A DNA stretch of 64,000 bases from Leptasterias polaris (Eukaryota > Echinodermata > Asteroidea > Forcipulatida > Asteriidae): contig JAZGTN010000015.1 in assembly GCA_037783415.1 (NCBI GenBank), positions 558,001 to 622,000 on the forward strand, in the 5' to 3' direction. Shown piece after piece: positions 22,501 through 34,430 of this stretch. How positions within the stretch are numbered: position 1 is the first letter of the stretch; every line of letters begins with the position of its first letter. The notes below the pieces were generated by a model. That model was given only the letters and a program-made list of their open reading frames with translations. It made no database searches and was not told the origin of the DNA. The translations under genes were made by a program, and so were the position numbers.

Positions 22501-25500
22501 CCCTTCGAAAAAATATGGTTTGCATAATCTTTCAACCTGAAACATTTGAATCTGAAAAAAAAATTCATGATGCTAAACTTGGATGGACTCGATGTTCTTG
22601 TGAAAACACTGTTACAGGTTTTTGTTTTTTGTTTTGCTCAGTAAGTAGAGACTGTCTTCAGCTGAAACGTTCACACATGACTTTTATTGTATCTTTCTTC
22701 ATAGTTTTGCATATAAATAAGCATTAAGTTGACAAAAACCAATCTATGACTCTAACTTTACGAGAGACAATTACGATGTATTTATGGATGTATTTTTATA
22801 CTCTCAATCTGTGATTGTTTTACTCAGCATTGATTCATGAGATTGTTCTTCCGTTACTCCTAGGTGGTATTGTATTGATTAGCGGCACAGGATCCAACTG
22901 TCAACTTATAAATCCGGATGGACAGAATCATGGCTGTGGAGGATGGGGTCATCAGATTGGAGATGAGGGCAGTGGTGAGTAGTGAAGGACTAATGACTTG
23001 AGATGTAGGACTCTAGACTTGAGACTCAAGACTTGAGACTCAAGATTTGAGACTCAAGACTTGAAACTCAAAACTTGGGAATCTAGACTTGGGACTCTAG
23101 ACTTGAGACTCAAGACTTGAGACTCAAGACTTGAGACTCTAGACTTGAGACTCAAGACTTGAGACTCTAGACTTGAGACTCTAAGACTTGAGACTCAAGA
23201 CTTGAGACTCTAGACTTGAGACTCTAGACTTGAGACTCTAGACTTGAGATAAGACTTGAGACTCTAGACTTGAGACTCTAGACTTGAGACTCTAGACTTG
23301 AGACTCTAGACTTGAGACTCTAGACTTGAGACTCTAGACTTGAGACTCTAGACTTTAGACTCGAGACTCAAGACTTGAGACTCAAGACTTTGGTACTCAT
23401 GACAGGGTTTCCAGACTTGGTATTCCGTACTTGGTATTCTGTACTTGGTATTCCGTACTTGGTATTCCAAGACTGATTTATCATTATTAGGGACTTTAAT
23501 TTTGATATCATATTATAAATAATCTTTGAGTGGAATTGTTTGTGGTGAGTTTAAGCCACAATGATACCCTTCAAACTGTTGACATTTGACTTCTCTTAGC
23601 TCTTACATCTCACTATGAGACTTTAAAGGAGATGATAATAACCATGGAGTGAGGAATGGCAATCCAGACAGATGGAACTTCCGACTCCAGTCTAATTTCT
23701 TTGTTGACTTGGCACCTGGACCTATATGATCTATCTTGAAATGAAGAGCAAATTTAAATGAGAATGCAGAATAATTCTTGTGTTTCTTCTTGCTTAGCTT
23801 ACTGGATCTCCTTGAAAGCTGTTAAGACTGTTCTTGACACCGAAGACAACATGATTGAACCTTCCCATGACATCACATACATAAAAAAAGCCATGCATGA
23901 CTTCTTTGGGGTGAGTCATATTTTGGTGGTTTGATTAATAGATCAAATATTCTGCTTTGTCTGTTTAATGTTATGATGTTATTAGATGATAATTTGCCTT
24001 CGGGTAATGACAAGCAGTTCTTATGTAGACCCATTGCACAATGCGGAACGCACGTTCGAACATGATGCGAAGGGCACGCATCATGTTAGAACAAGCGTTC
24101 CGCGTTGTGCAATGGGTCTATATAGTGCTTTATCACACCAGAGGGCGCCTCAAAGTGCTCATTATTTTTAGTCAAAGGTATGCGGAGCTGTTTGAAATAT
24201 GAAATCCATATATTTACAAAGCACCATGTATTGGTTCACAAGGTGTTGTGGTGCAATTTGCAGCCAACCATACCAGCAAAACTCCGGGATGAACCCAATA
24301 CATGTACTGGGTCCTTTTACATCAATTAAACAAAACAAATTGTGCCTGGAGGAAGTCCAGGTTCTGTGGCTCTTTTGTACCGTAATCTTCGGAATATTGG
24401 CCGCGGCTTATACATTGATTTTGGCCCTTTTAAACATTTCGGCGGCTTATATCCCGGGCGGCTTATACACCGAGCAATAAAACTTGTTTTTAAAAAGATC
24501 GTTTGTAAAATATTTCTGCAACGAAACAATTTTCTAAAACGAAAAAAATCCCACCAAAACATGGCCTGTGTGATATAGTGATAGTTTTTACGAAATGTTG
24601 AAAATCCCAGCTTATCTTTTGAGCTGCGAGGAGTCGTCAAACTTGTGTCCACCATGCTTGCTTCGACTTTCGCTGGTGATCGCTTGCGTGTACCGTACTT
24701 AATGCCGTGAAGAAGCAGGTGACCAGTGTGGTATCACCATGCAGTGTTGTTTATTAACGTTGTTGTAACGTTTTCCATAAATGGTTACAAATCTCCGTTC
24801 TAACTAGCGTTAGCCATTCAGTAGTTAAGTTGTTCTAGCCATGGTTGTCTTTCTTCATAATTTTCAGAGCACGAACGTACTTCCCACAGGCCGCTTACCA
24901 TCCCACTGCCATCCCATATTATTCATCACCTTGACCCCGCGGATGTGCTTGCTCTTTGCTATACTTTATTATCGGGGGATGAAGAAACGGCATATAGCCG
25001 TGGGAGCGAGGGTGCAAGGGAAATTCCCTTAGTGAGAAATCACCATGTGTTCGGGAAACGTCTAGTCTCGGTTCCAACACGCACCAGTCGTGTAGTCACG
25101 AAAACCTAACTGCTCTCCTGTAACCGCTACCACACACCACGACCAAGACGCTCCATTTGTGTAGTCACGAACCAAGACTATGAAACGTCACGTGCACGTG
25201 TATAAGAATAAAAAGCGAGGCACTAGCTTTCAGAGATCGCGCGCAACGTTCCTTCAATCGTGGAGGTAGAAACCATTAATTAATTGAGTCGGAACTAGTG
25301 AAAAAAGGCGCATAAAAATGTAAAGACGTTCTGTTGTCATGGAATATGAATATTAAATTCAGTGATTTTGCCTCAGCAGTTTATCAAACAGTCAAGTTTT
25401 GTTTGTTTATAATTGCTCACTTCCTCCCTGCGGGGTAAAACCGTTTTTCCGCGTTCGAAAAAACTTCACGAATATCGAGATCTCGGCAATATTTACGCCA

Positions 25501-27913
25501 AAATATATCACCATTCAAAATTTACGAAAAGAAAATGGACCCACTTAACTGCAGACCATTCTCATAAATTATTTCAATAACGATCGATACATGTTACTTC
25601 AGTACATTTTTACTTTAATGCAACGCAAGACGCACTTTGTGGCGATGTACAGTGACTGTTGTGCCGTCCGCTAGTCACCACAAAGGACCGCCAAACACGC
25701 ACGCCCCCCCCCCCCCCCCCCTGTGTGTGCGGTCATTACTGCGGCTTATATGCCGGGCGGCTTATACACTGACGCATAAATCTTGTTTTGACAAATTCTT
25801 GGCATAGCGGCTTATACCGCGGGCGGCCTATATTCCGAAGATGACGGTATACATGTGATGTCACAGGTCACATGGTCTATATTAGCCAAATAAATAATTT
25901 AGTAAATAATGCAACATCAGACTTGCATTTAGCAATAAAAACAACCAGCGCCTTCAGATCATTTAGAATACTTTTTTTTTCTCCTCAGGTATCGGAGAGT
26001 TTTGGACTCTTGGATCACTTTTACACCAATTTTGACAAGACAAAGATTGCTGGATTCTGTGTAGTTATAGCTCAAGGTAAATAAGCTGAAATTAAGGTTT
26101 AGTGACATGCATGAATGTTTTGTCAGATGCTGCATGTGGTTGGTACCCACTGTCACCTCACTAAACATGGATGGATTTGATGTTCTTTATGAAAATACCA
26201 TGACAGTGTTTTGCTGTAAAGTAGACTCTGTATTCAGCTGACACTTTCACAGGTGACTTTTATTGTATCTTTATTGACAATTTGGCCTAAAAATCAGAAC
26301 TACGTTGAAAACAACCAATCCATGACCCAACACTTAGGTAGAAGAACATCAAATCAAATGTCACAAACAAATTTCTCATGTAATTTCTCAGTTGATCAGA
26401 TGATTTTCAAAGGTGATAAAGAAAAATGGGAACCAAGTTGAATAACATGTTGCTTGCTAGATTGCATCTTTCTGGAAATGCAAGTCCATAGATTTGTAGT
26501 GGTTACCTAAAATGTCTCTTTACACAAAGTTTTCTGGTGTTTTTATTTTACTTTATTTTGTTTTTATGTCAGGTGCAGCAAAAGACAAGGATCCTCTGTG
26601 CATAGAGCTGTTCTATGAGGCAGGCATGGTACTGGGACGCCATATTCTCGCTGTTGCACCCAAATTAGACCAGGTAAAGCATCAACAAAACAACATTTTG
26701 AATGACCTTAATAATAAATAACTAGGGAGTCTTGTAAACAGCACAAACCCACAAACAAGAAGTTCACTGAAGGAAAAAAACATCAAGTAATAAACCACAA
26801 GGGAAACTGCATGGTTAAATTTTAATTAATTTGGGGTTGAACAAAACAAATTGACTAGAGCGGGACTTGAACCTGCGACATACGGATTAACGCGCCGGGG
26901 CTCTACCAACTCAGCTATCTAGCCCTAAGTTGGCAGTCTCCCTCTTTTGTCAATATCTTTTTTCGGTGGTGCCAGTCAGAAGCCAATCAGTTAATATTTC
27001 TATCTTTTGCAGACACTTCTTAATGGACCCGAGGGCCTAAAAGTTGTTTGTGTTGGCTCTGTATGGAAAAGCTGGGATCTTCTCAAAGAAGGTGAGTTTG
27101 ACTTATAATCTGCTATATACAAGATGGATGCCAGACCTGTACTAATCTGCACCAAAGTGGAGCCATCTTGAATATATTCCATATAAACCAATAGTATCAC
27201 TCTGAGGCTGAGAGTGCAAATAGTTTGGCCCCTTGATAGTATTGAGACTCATCACTCAAAGCTAAAAGAAGCGAGTGAAACCAAAACACAACGGTCAGAA
27301 CACAGGGTGAGTGTTGAACAGCCACCCTCTCGTTGCAGCAATACTTTATTCCAGGGCCTGGGCGCCATTCGGTGGGCAATGGAGTGGGCAATCATAAATG
27401 ATATCAGCTGTCTGTTGCTCTGACCCACAGTCATAAGCTAGATTCTCAGCATGGTTCTACATGCACTTGTCGGCATTGAAGCGCCCAGCACCAGTCTGCA
27501 GTCTGTTGATTCTCACCCAACGCGGAAGGTTGGAGCGAGATGGGCAGCTTGAGGTTGGGTTTTGATGTACCTTAAAGTAAAGATGCGGTAGAGTGGCACT
27601 CCTGCTTACTGCTTATCTAATTGATTATTGTATGTATACTCATTATATTAATGTGTAAATTAGGAAGACTGGGAAAAATGTATACAATATGTATGAATTC
27701 TGAAATGAATTTATGTATCTTCAATTTTTAGGGTTCCTACAAGGATTGAAACCACGCCACAAGAAACATGTAGAAGTTAAACACTTGACGTTAGTCAGTT
27801 TACTTCAGTCGTCTGCAATCGGTGCAGCTAGACTAGGTGCCAAGTCGATCCAGTGTAAGCTTCCAGTCAATTTCAAATCCAACGTCAATGTGTTCTTCAC
27901 AAAAAGTGAGTAA
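19561..27913 (+). CDS. NAGK: N-acetyl-D-glucosamine kinase (complete, 10 exons)
   Basis: It phosphorylates GlcNAc with ATP to GlcNAc-6-phosphate in the cytosol, salvaging amino sugar from degraded glycans. Exons: 19561-19601, 20402-20486, 21092-21190, 22240-22381, 22864-22974, 23798-23910, 25989-26076, 26573-26673, 27013-27091, 27732-27913. All phases agree and give 346 residues (human 344). Landmarks in order: glycine-rich phosphate loop [37 protein letters not shown] (equivalent of the TDAAG segment with the proposed catalytic Asp), [51 protein letters not shown] and [14 protein letters not shown]. This is the ASKHA-fold sugar kinase pattern. A GTGAGT lies just before the stop (27906), but the frame closes at TAA 27911-27913 at the length expected for the family, so this was taken as the true end. 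Confidence 0.95.
19911..19985. repeat. short foldback with 14-bp perfect arms
   Basis: TATAGTTGCGATAA (19911-19924) is perfectly inverted at 19972-19985. Single related ends (GGTTACGGTTATCGCAACTA) occur at 20633-20652 and around 50952-50969, suggesting ends of a small unnamed repeat. It lies in NAGK intron 1. Confidence 0.6.
20112..20288. repeat. GTCATCTCAGTCCCAA tandem array with inverted half
   Basis: About seven degenerate copies of a 17-18 bp unit, AGTCATCTCAGTCCCA, are followed from about 20236 by the same unit in reverse complement (GACTGAGATGACTTGGGACT). The array can therefore form a long hairpin. It lies in NAGK intron 1. Confidence 0.85.
21193..21342. repeat. 28-29 bp tandem repeat, 5 copies
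   Basis: Copies of a unit containing AACCAAGCCAGTCATGTGTC start directly after the donor of NAGK exon 3 (GTAAGA at 21191) and run to about 21342. They are almost identical. The exon and its donor are not part of the unit. Confidence 0.9.
21700..21812 (-). mobile_element. SINE family I fragment (tRNA-like head)
   Basis: The minus strand reads a tRNA-like head with a B box equivalent to GGGTTCGAATCCCAGT (around 21735-21755), ending in GTGGCATGTAGTGGCC near 21812. It lies in NAGK intron 3. Confidence 0.6.
22401..22757. mobile_element. MITE with GGTCATAGATTGGT termini
   Basis: The left end GGTCATAGATTGGTAA and right end AACCAATCTATGACT form terminal inverted repeats. The body phrases TTTATTGTATCTTTCTTCAT and GGATGGACTCGATGTTCTTG recur in copies at 28173-28605, 26092-26335 (partial) and 62214-62410 (partial). 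No coding capacity. It lies in NAGK intron 4. Confidence 0.75.
22985..23475. repeat. GACTTGAGACTCTA tandem array
   Basis: More than 30 copies of an 11-12 bp motif (GACTTGAGACTC alternating TAGACTTGAGACTCAA) run from the donor of NAGK exon 5 to about 23395. About four copies of ACTTGGTATTCCGT follow to 23470. All are intronic. Confidence 0.92.
24024..24121. mobile_element. 95-bp hairpin MITE, TA-flanked
   Basis: The left arm starts TAGACCCATTGCACAA at 24026. The right arm ends with its inverse, TTGTGCAATGGGTCTA, at 24120. Arms of about 42 bp differ at about four positions with a very short loop. TA at both edges would fit a Tc1/mariner-type target, but the element could also be a remnant of something larger. 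Confidence 0.7.
24121..24325 (-). mobile_element. SINE family I, tail half
   Basis: GTGCTTTATCACACCAGAGG, CAAAGCACCATGTATTGGTT and GCAATTTGCAGCCAACCATA match the corresponding tail region of the SINE at 39470-39872. The tRNA-like head is missing. Confidence 0.6.
24378..25849. mobile_element. TA-flanked non-autonomous DNA transposon (Tc1/mariner-pogo-like)
   Basis: The element 24380-25847 (1468 bp) sits between TA dinucleotides. Its left end CCGTAATCTTCGGAATATTG is inverted at the right end (TATTCCGAAGATGACGG). Subterminal motifs CGGGCGGCTTATACAC / GCGGCTTATACCGCGGGCGG are repeated at both ends. CCGTA..TTCGGA..TATA ends next to TA suggest a Tc1/mariner-pogo type. Frames inside are short and no transposase is recognisable. 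A C18 run lies at about 25705-25722. It occupies most of NAGK intron 6. Confidence 0.78.
26092..26335. mobile_element. MITE fragment (GGTCATAGATTGGT family)
   Basis: Right half of the MITE family at 22401-22757, including TGACTTTTATTGTATCTTTA and CCAATCCATGACCC. It lies in NAGK intron 7. Confidence 0.6.
26862..26931 (-). mobile_element. tRNA-like SINE head (family II)
   Basis: The minus strand reads GGGCTAGATAGCTGAGTTGG (A box) then GGTTCAAGTCCCGC (B box) about 50 bp apart. The acceptor-stem halves do not pair, so it is not a functional tRNA. Relatives at 35378 and 53745. It lies in NAGK intron 8. Confidence 0.7.
27345..27545 (-). pseudogene. non-LTR retrotransposon (LINE) C-terminal fragment
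   Basis: The minus strand encodes [20 protein letters not shown] and, after a break, [20 protein letters not shown]. This is the typical C-terminal region after reverse transcriptase in many LINE ORF2 proteins (RLRTG, C-x-CG-x-x-x-QT-x-x-H-x-x-x-x-CP pattern). It has stops and frameshifts and is dead. It lies in NAGK intron 9, antisense to the gene. Confidence 0.7.
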
Positions 27914-29654
27914 CAAAGTAGTACATGTATGTAAAACAGACACCAACTCATTTCTTTGGGAGGAGGTCAGCTGGCCACTAAAGCTGCCTGTTTCTGAAGG
28001 ATAGAGTAATTGTAATCAGAATTAATGTGTAGTGTTGGGATGGATTCACCACATGAAGGCTGGTAACCGTTTGACTGTCAGTAAAAAAATGTCAGTGAGT
28101 TGAACAACCATTTGAGAGCATTCAGCTTATATTCAGTGTATATTGGAGCAACTGTATATTTAATATTTAAAGGTAGGGTCATAGCTTGTTAAGTACTCCA
28201 AAAATGAATTACTATAAAAACTTACTTGGTGAGAAGAACTGCAGCTGCTAATAGAATAAACTATTTTGAAAAAGGATTCACTTTGATGTAATATGGTTTG
28301 GACATTTTTTTCATTCAAATACATTTGAGAAACAATTCATGCATAAATCGTTTCTCAGATTTCTGAGGGTTGATGTCTGTTCATGAATGCTGCAGTTAGC
28401 GATGCAGTTGGAACCCGTTGGAACCTCGCTAAACATGAATGGACTTGATGCTCTTGTGGAAATATCATGACAGTTTGTTGCTTTTTTTCTCAGCAAGTAG
28501 ACACTGTATTCAGCTAAAACAGGTGACTTTTATTGTATCTTTCTTTATAATTTTGCCTACCAATCAGCATTACATTGACAAAAACCAATCTATGACCCCA
28601 ATAAGTGATTATTAGATTGTCACTCAGGGGGCATCCATCTTGTTTTACTCCCATTTCAATCAGCGTAACCATAGTGAGGATGTAAGACAAAAGGTCTGGT
28701 CCATATTTGGTATTATATTATACTTGAATCAGTAAGAATAATACTCAGTTCTCATAGCGCTTTATCACACCCAAAGCGTCTCAAAATGCTCATTAATTTG
28801 TCTACATGGTATGATCAGAGTCGTATGCTCAAAGCTGGACTGAAATCAGCTGTAATCTCAATAATATGTCATTAATACAGCAAGCCATAAGTATTATAAA
28901 TAGGCAGCATCGCATAATCTTGAAAACTGTGGTGTAACTTAGTACTTTATTACTCTATGGTCACTTTCATAAGTTAAAGTGAATTGAGTTTCGCATTTAA
29001 AGAATCAGTTTAACTGGAAAAGGATTTTTAAACCTGAAGCAAACTGGCTAAGATAACAAATGCATTATGGTTAAAATAAAATATCAGACACTGTTAGTTT
29101 TTCTTGGGGCATTAAAATGTATTCTGTCCTCACTAAGCTTTGTAAATATAACTTCAGATGAAGCTTCAGTTGAGGAGCTATTGAGATTCTCATAATGCTA
29201 TCTTTTATCCAGCACGTTTATCGTCTGCATGGAAGAATTCCGTTTCATATTTGTATACTTTTTTACATGGTTGCTATCGTATTTTTTTTATATACCAATA
29301 CTTCAGTATTTTTGTGGTAAATAAATTGCATATAATTAGATTATTATGTACTTATTGTAGTTGACAAGTATTCTTTATCACACCCAGAGCTTTCCTAACT
29401 CTCCATAAACCATTCCATGTTGTGCTTGATGTGACTCTGGCTGGTTGCTCAGTGTGATTTTATCTATTCGTATCAAGAGAAGTGTTAATCAGTGTCTGAC
29501 AGGGGGACATGAGAGGGCAACAGGAGAGTGGGGAGGATTCTATTAATTCCAAGGCAGTTAATGTGGAGGAACTTATCCTTAGAACTTAGCAAGCACCATC
29601 TCCCAATGCCTGCAGCAATGCAGGATTGGAAACTTAAAGGTTTGTTTTTTTATA
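27914..29654. other. NAGK 3' flank
   Basis: 3' UTR and spacer, holding a full MITE (28173-28605) and a SINE family I tail fragment (28738-28830). An AATAAA at about 28255 lies inside the MITE and could serve NAGK, but this is only a guess. No further gene is seen. Confidence 0.6.
28173..28605. mobile_element. MITE with GGTCATAG termini
   Basis: Longest copy of the family at 22401-22757. It begins AGGTAGGGTCATAGCTTG and ends AACCAATCTATGACCCC, with the shared body including TGACTTTTATTGTATCTTTC. Confidence 0.75.
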
Positions 29655-32600
29655 TTTTCCTAACCCTAACCATGCCCCTGTCCCTTAACAAAACCCTAAC
29701 CCATTGCTCATAAACCTTACCCTAACCCATTGCTCCCAAACCTTACTATAAACCTATCCTTTACTCAAACCCTTACCCTAACACATTGCCTGCAAACCTT
29801 AACTATAAACCTATCCTTTACTCAAACCCTTACCCTAACACATTGCCTATAAACCTTACTATAAACCTATCCTTTACCCAAACCCTTACCCTAACACATT
29901 GCCTGCAAACCTTAACTATAAACCTATCCTTTACTCAAACCCTTACCCTAACACATTGCCTACAAACCTTACTATAAACCTATCCTTTACTCAAACCCTT
30001 ACCCTAACACATTGCCTATAAACCTTAACTATAAACCTATCCTTTACTCAAACCCTTACCCTAACACATTGCCTATAAACCTATCCTTTACTCAAACCCT
30101 TACCCTAACACATTGCCTATAAACCTATCCTTTACTCAAACCCTTACCCTAACACATTGCCTGCAAACCTTACTATAAACCTATCCTTTACTCAAACCCT
30201 TACCCTAACACATTGCCTATAAACCTTACTATAAACCTATCCTTTACTCAAACCCTTACCCTAACACATTGCCTATAAACCTATCCTTTACCCAAACCCT
30301 TACCCTAACACATTGCCTATAAACCTATCCTTTACTCAAACCCTTACCCTAACACATTGCCTATAAACCTATCCTTTACTCAAACCCTTACCCTAACACA
30401 TTGCCTGCAAACCTTAACTATAAACCTATCCTTTACTCAAACCCTTACCCTAACACATTGCCTATAAACCTTACTATAAACCTGTCCTTTACTCAAACCC
30501 TTACCCTAACACATTGCCTATAAACCTTACTATAAACCTGTCCTTTACTCAAACCCTTACCCTAACACATTGCCTGCAAACCTTACTATAAACCTATCCT
30601 TTACTCAAACCCTTACCCTAACACATTGCCTATAAACCTTACTATAAACCTGTCCTTTACTCAAACCCTTACCCTAACACATTGCCTGCAAACCTTACTA
30701 TAAACCTATCCTTTACTCAAACCCTTACCCTAACACATTGCCTACAAACCTTAACTATAAACCTATCCTTTACTCAAACCCTTACCCTAACACATTGCCT
30801 ATAAACCTTACTATAAACCTATCCTTTACTCAAACCCTTACCCTAACACATTGCCTATAAACCTATCCTTTACTCAAACCCTTACCCTAACACATTGCCT
30901 ATAAACCTTACTATAAACCTATCCTTTACTCAAACCCTTACCCTAACACATTGCCTATAAACCTATCCTTTACTCAAACCCTTACCCTAACACATTGCCT
31001 GCAAACCTTAACTATAAACCTATCCTTTACTCAAACCCTTACCCTAACACATTGCCTATAAACCTATCCTTTACTCAAACCCTTACCCTAACACATTGCC
31101 TGCAAACCTTACTATAAACCTATCCTTTACTCAAACCCTTACCCTAACACATTGCCTATAAACCTTACTATAAACCTATCCTTTACTCAAACCCTTACCC
31201 TAACACATTGCCTATAAACCTATCCTTTACTCAAACCCTTACCCTAACACATTGCCTGCACACCTTAACTATAAACCTATCCTTTACTCAAACCCTTACC
31301 CTAACACATTGCCTATAAACCTTACTATAAACCTATCCTTTACTCAAACCCTTACCCTAACACATTGCCTATAAACCTATCCTTTACTCAAACCCTTACC
31401 CTAACACATTGCCTGCAAACCTTAACTATAAACCTATCCTTTACTCAAACCCTTACCCTAACACATTGCCTATAAACCTATCCTTTACTCAAACCCTTAC
31501 CCTAACACATTGCCTGCAAACCTTACTATAAACCTATCCTTTACTCAAACCCTTACCCTAACACATTGCCTATAAACCTTACTATAAACCTATCCTTTAC
31601 TCAAACCCTTACCCTAACACATTGCCTATAAACCTTACTATAAACCTATCCTTTACTCAAACCCTTACCCTAACACATTGCCTGCAAACCTTACTATAAA
31701 CCTATCCTTTACTCAAACCCTTACCCTAACACATTGCCTATAAACCTTAACTATAAACCTATCCTTTACTCAAACCCTTACCCTAACACATTGCCTATAA
31801 ACCTATCCTTTACCCAAACCCTTACCCTAACACATTGCCTATAAACCTTACTATAAACCTATCCTTTACTCAAACCCTTACCCTAACACATTGCCTATAA
31901 ACCTTACTATAAACCTGTCCTTTACTCAAACCCTTACCCTAACACATTGCCTGCAAACCTTACTATAAACCTATCCTTTACTCAAACCCTTACCCTAACA
32001 CATTGCCTACAAACCTTAACTATAAACCTATCCTTTACTCAAACCCTTACCCTAACACATTGCCTATAAACCTATCCTTTACTCAAACCCTTACCCTAAC
32101 ACATTGCCTACAAACCTTAACTATAAACCTATCCTTTACTCAAACCCTTACCCTAACACATTGCCTATAAACCTATCCTTTACTCAAACCCTTACCCTAA
32201 CACATTGCCTATAAACCTATCCTTTACTCAAACCCTTACCCTAACACATTGCCTACAAACCTTAACTATAAACCTATCATTTACTCAAACCCTTACCCTA
32301 ACCCATTGCTTGCAAACCTTACTATAAACCTATCCTTTACCCAAACCCTTACCCTAACACATTGCCTGCAAACCTATCCTTTACTCAAACCCTTACCCTA
32401 ACACATTGCCTACAAACCTTAACTATAAACCTATCATTTACTCAAACCCTTACCCTAACCCATTGCTTGCAAACCTTACTATAAACCTATCCTTTACCCA
32501 AACCCTTACCCTAACCCATTGCTTGCAAACCTTACTATAAACCTATCCTTTACTCAAACCCTTACCCTAACCTATTGCCTGCAAACCTTACTATAAACCT

Positions 32601-34430
32601 ATCCTTTACTCAAACCCTTACCCTAACACATTGCCTGCAAACCTTAACTATAAACCTATCCTTTACTCAAACCCTTACCCTAACACATTGCCTATAAACC
32701 TATCCTTTACTCAAACCCTTACCCTAACACATTGCCTATAAACCTTACTATAAACCTATCCTTTACCCAAACCCTTACCCTAACACATTGCCTATAAACC
32801 TATCCTTTACTCAAACCCTTACCCTAACACATTGCCTATAAACCTATCCTTTACTCAAACCCTTACCCTAACACATTGCCTACAAACCTTACTATAAACC
32901 TATCCTTTACCCAAACCCTTACCCTAACACATTGCCTGCAAACCTATCCTTTACTCAAACCCTTACCCTAACACATTGCCTACAAACCTTAACTATAAAC
33001 CTATCATTTACTCAAACCCTTACCCTAACCCATTGCTTGCAAACCTTACTATAAACCTATCCTTTACCCAAACCCTTACCCTAACACATTGCCTGCAAAC
33101 CTATCCTTTACTCAAACCCTTACCCTAACACATTGCCTACAAACCTTAACTATAAACCTATCATTTACTCAAACCCTTACCCTAACCCATTGCTTGCAAA
33201 CCTTACTATAAACCTATCCTTTACCCAAACCCTTACCCTAACCCATTGCTTGCAAACCTTACTATAAACCTATCCTTTACTCAAACCCTTACCCTAACAC
33301 ATTGCCTATAAACCTTACTATAAACCTATCCTTTACCCAAACCCTTACCCTAACACATTGCCTGCAAACCTGTCCTTTACTCAAACCCTTACCCTAACCC
33401 ATTGCCTGCAAACCTTACTATAAACCTATCCTTTACCCAAACCCTTACCCTAACACATTGCCTATAAACCTTACTATAAACCTATCCTTTACCCAAACCC
33501 TTACCCTAACCTATTGCCTGCAAACCTTACTATAAACCTATCCTTTACCCAAACCCTTACCCTAACACATTGCCTATAAACCTATCCTTTACTCAAACCC
33601 TTACCCTAACACATTGCCTATAAACCTTACTATAAACCTATCCTTTACCCAAACCCTTACCCTAACCTATTGCCTGCAAACCTTACTATAAACCTATCCT
33701 TTACCCAAACCCTTACCCTAACCCATTGCCTGCAAACCTTACTATAAACCTATCCTTTACCCAAACCCTTACCCTAACACATTGCCTACAAACCTTACTA
33801 TAAACCTATCCTTTACCCAAACCCTTACCCTAACCTATTGCCTGCAAACCTTACTATAAACCTATCCTTTACTCAAACCCTTACCCTAACACATTGCCTA
33901 TAAACCTTACTATAAACCTATCCTTTACCCAAACCCTTACCCTAACACATTGCCTATAAACCTTACTATAAACCTATCCTTTACCCAAACCCTTACCCTA
34001 ACACATTGCCTGCAAACCTGTCCTTTACTCAAACCCTTACCCTAACCCATTGCCTGCAAACCTTACTATAAACCTATCCTTTACCCAAACCCTTACCCTA
34101 ACACATTGCCTGCAAACCTGTCCTTTACTCAAACCCTTACCCTAACCCATTGCCTGCAAACCTTACTATAAACCTATCCTTTACCCAAACCCTTACCCTA
34201 ACACATTGCCTATAAACCTTACTATAAACCTATCCTTTACCCAAACCCTTACCCTAACCTATTGCCTGCAAACCTTACTATAAACCTATCCTTTACCCAA
34301 ACCCTTACCCTAACACATTGCCTGCAAACCTTAACTATAAACCTATCCTTTACCCAAACCCTTACCCTAACCTATTGCCTGCAAACCTTACTACATAACT
34401 ATCCCTATCCTTTACCCAAACCCTAATCTA
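29655..34430. repeat. telomere-like satellite array, 56/57-bp and 44-bp units
   Basis: About 4.8 kb of tandem units, each with the core AAACCCTTACCCTAACACAT followed by TGCCTRYAAACC. Long units (56-57 bp) carry an extra TTACTATAAACC. Short units (44 bp) lack it, as expected from slippage between the two flanking TAAACC copies. The left edge (29655-29740) holds irregular CCCTAACC motifs that look like degenerate telomeric repeat. Variants CAYATT, CCCATT and CTATTG are not random: CTCAAA dominates the left and CCCAAA the right third. One strand is almost G-free. Confidence 0.95.

Noticed and set aside
27906..27911. Additional NAGK exon after a GTGAGT donor
   Set aside because: The open frame stops at 27911-27913 and the predicted protein already has the full family length and ending, so no further exon is needed.
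29786..29977. Open frame in the satellite array
   Set aside because: Produced by the repeat unit. It is not a protein repeat gene, because the phase breaks at each change between 56- and 57-bp units.
29655..34430. CRISPR-like direct repeats
   Set aside because: The units are contiguous and similar throughout, without unique spacers, and lie in a eukaryotic genome. The same applies to 42318-42971.
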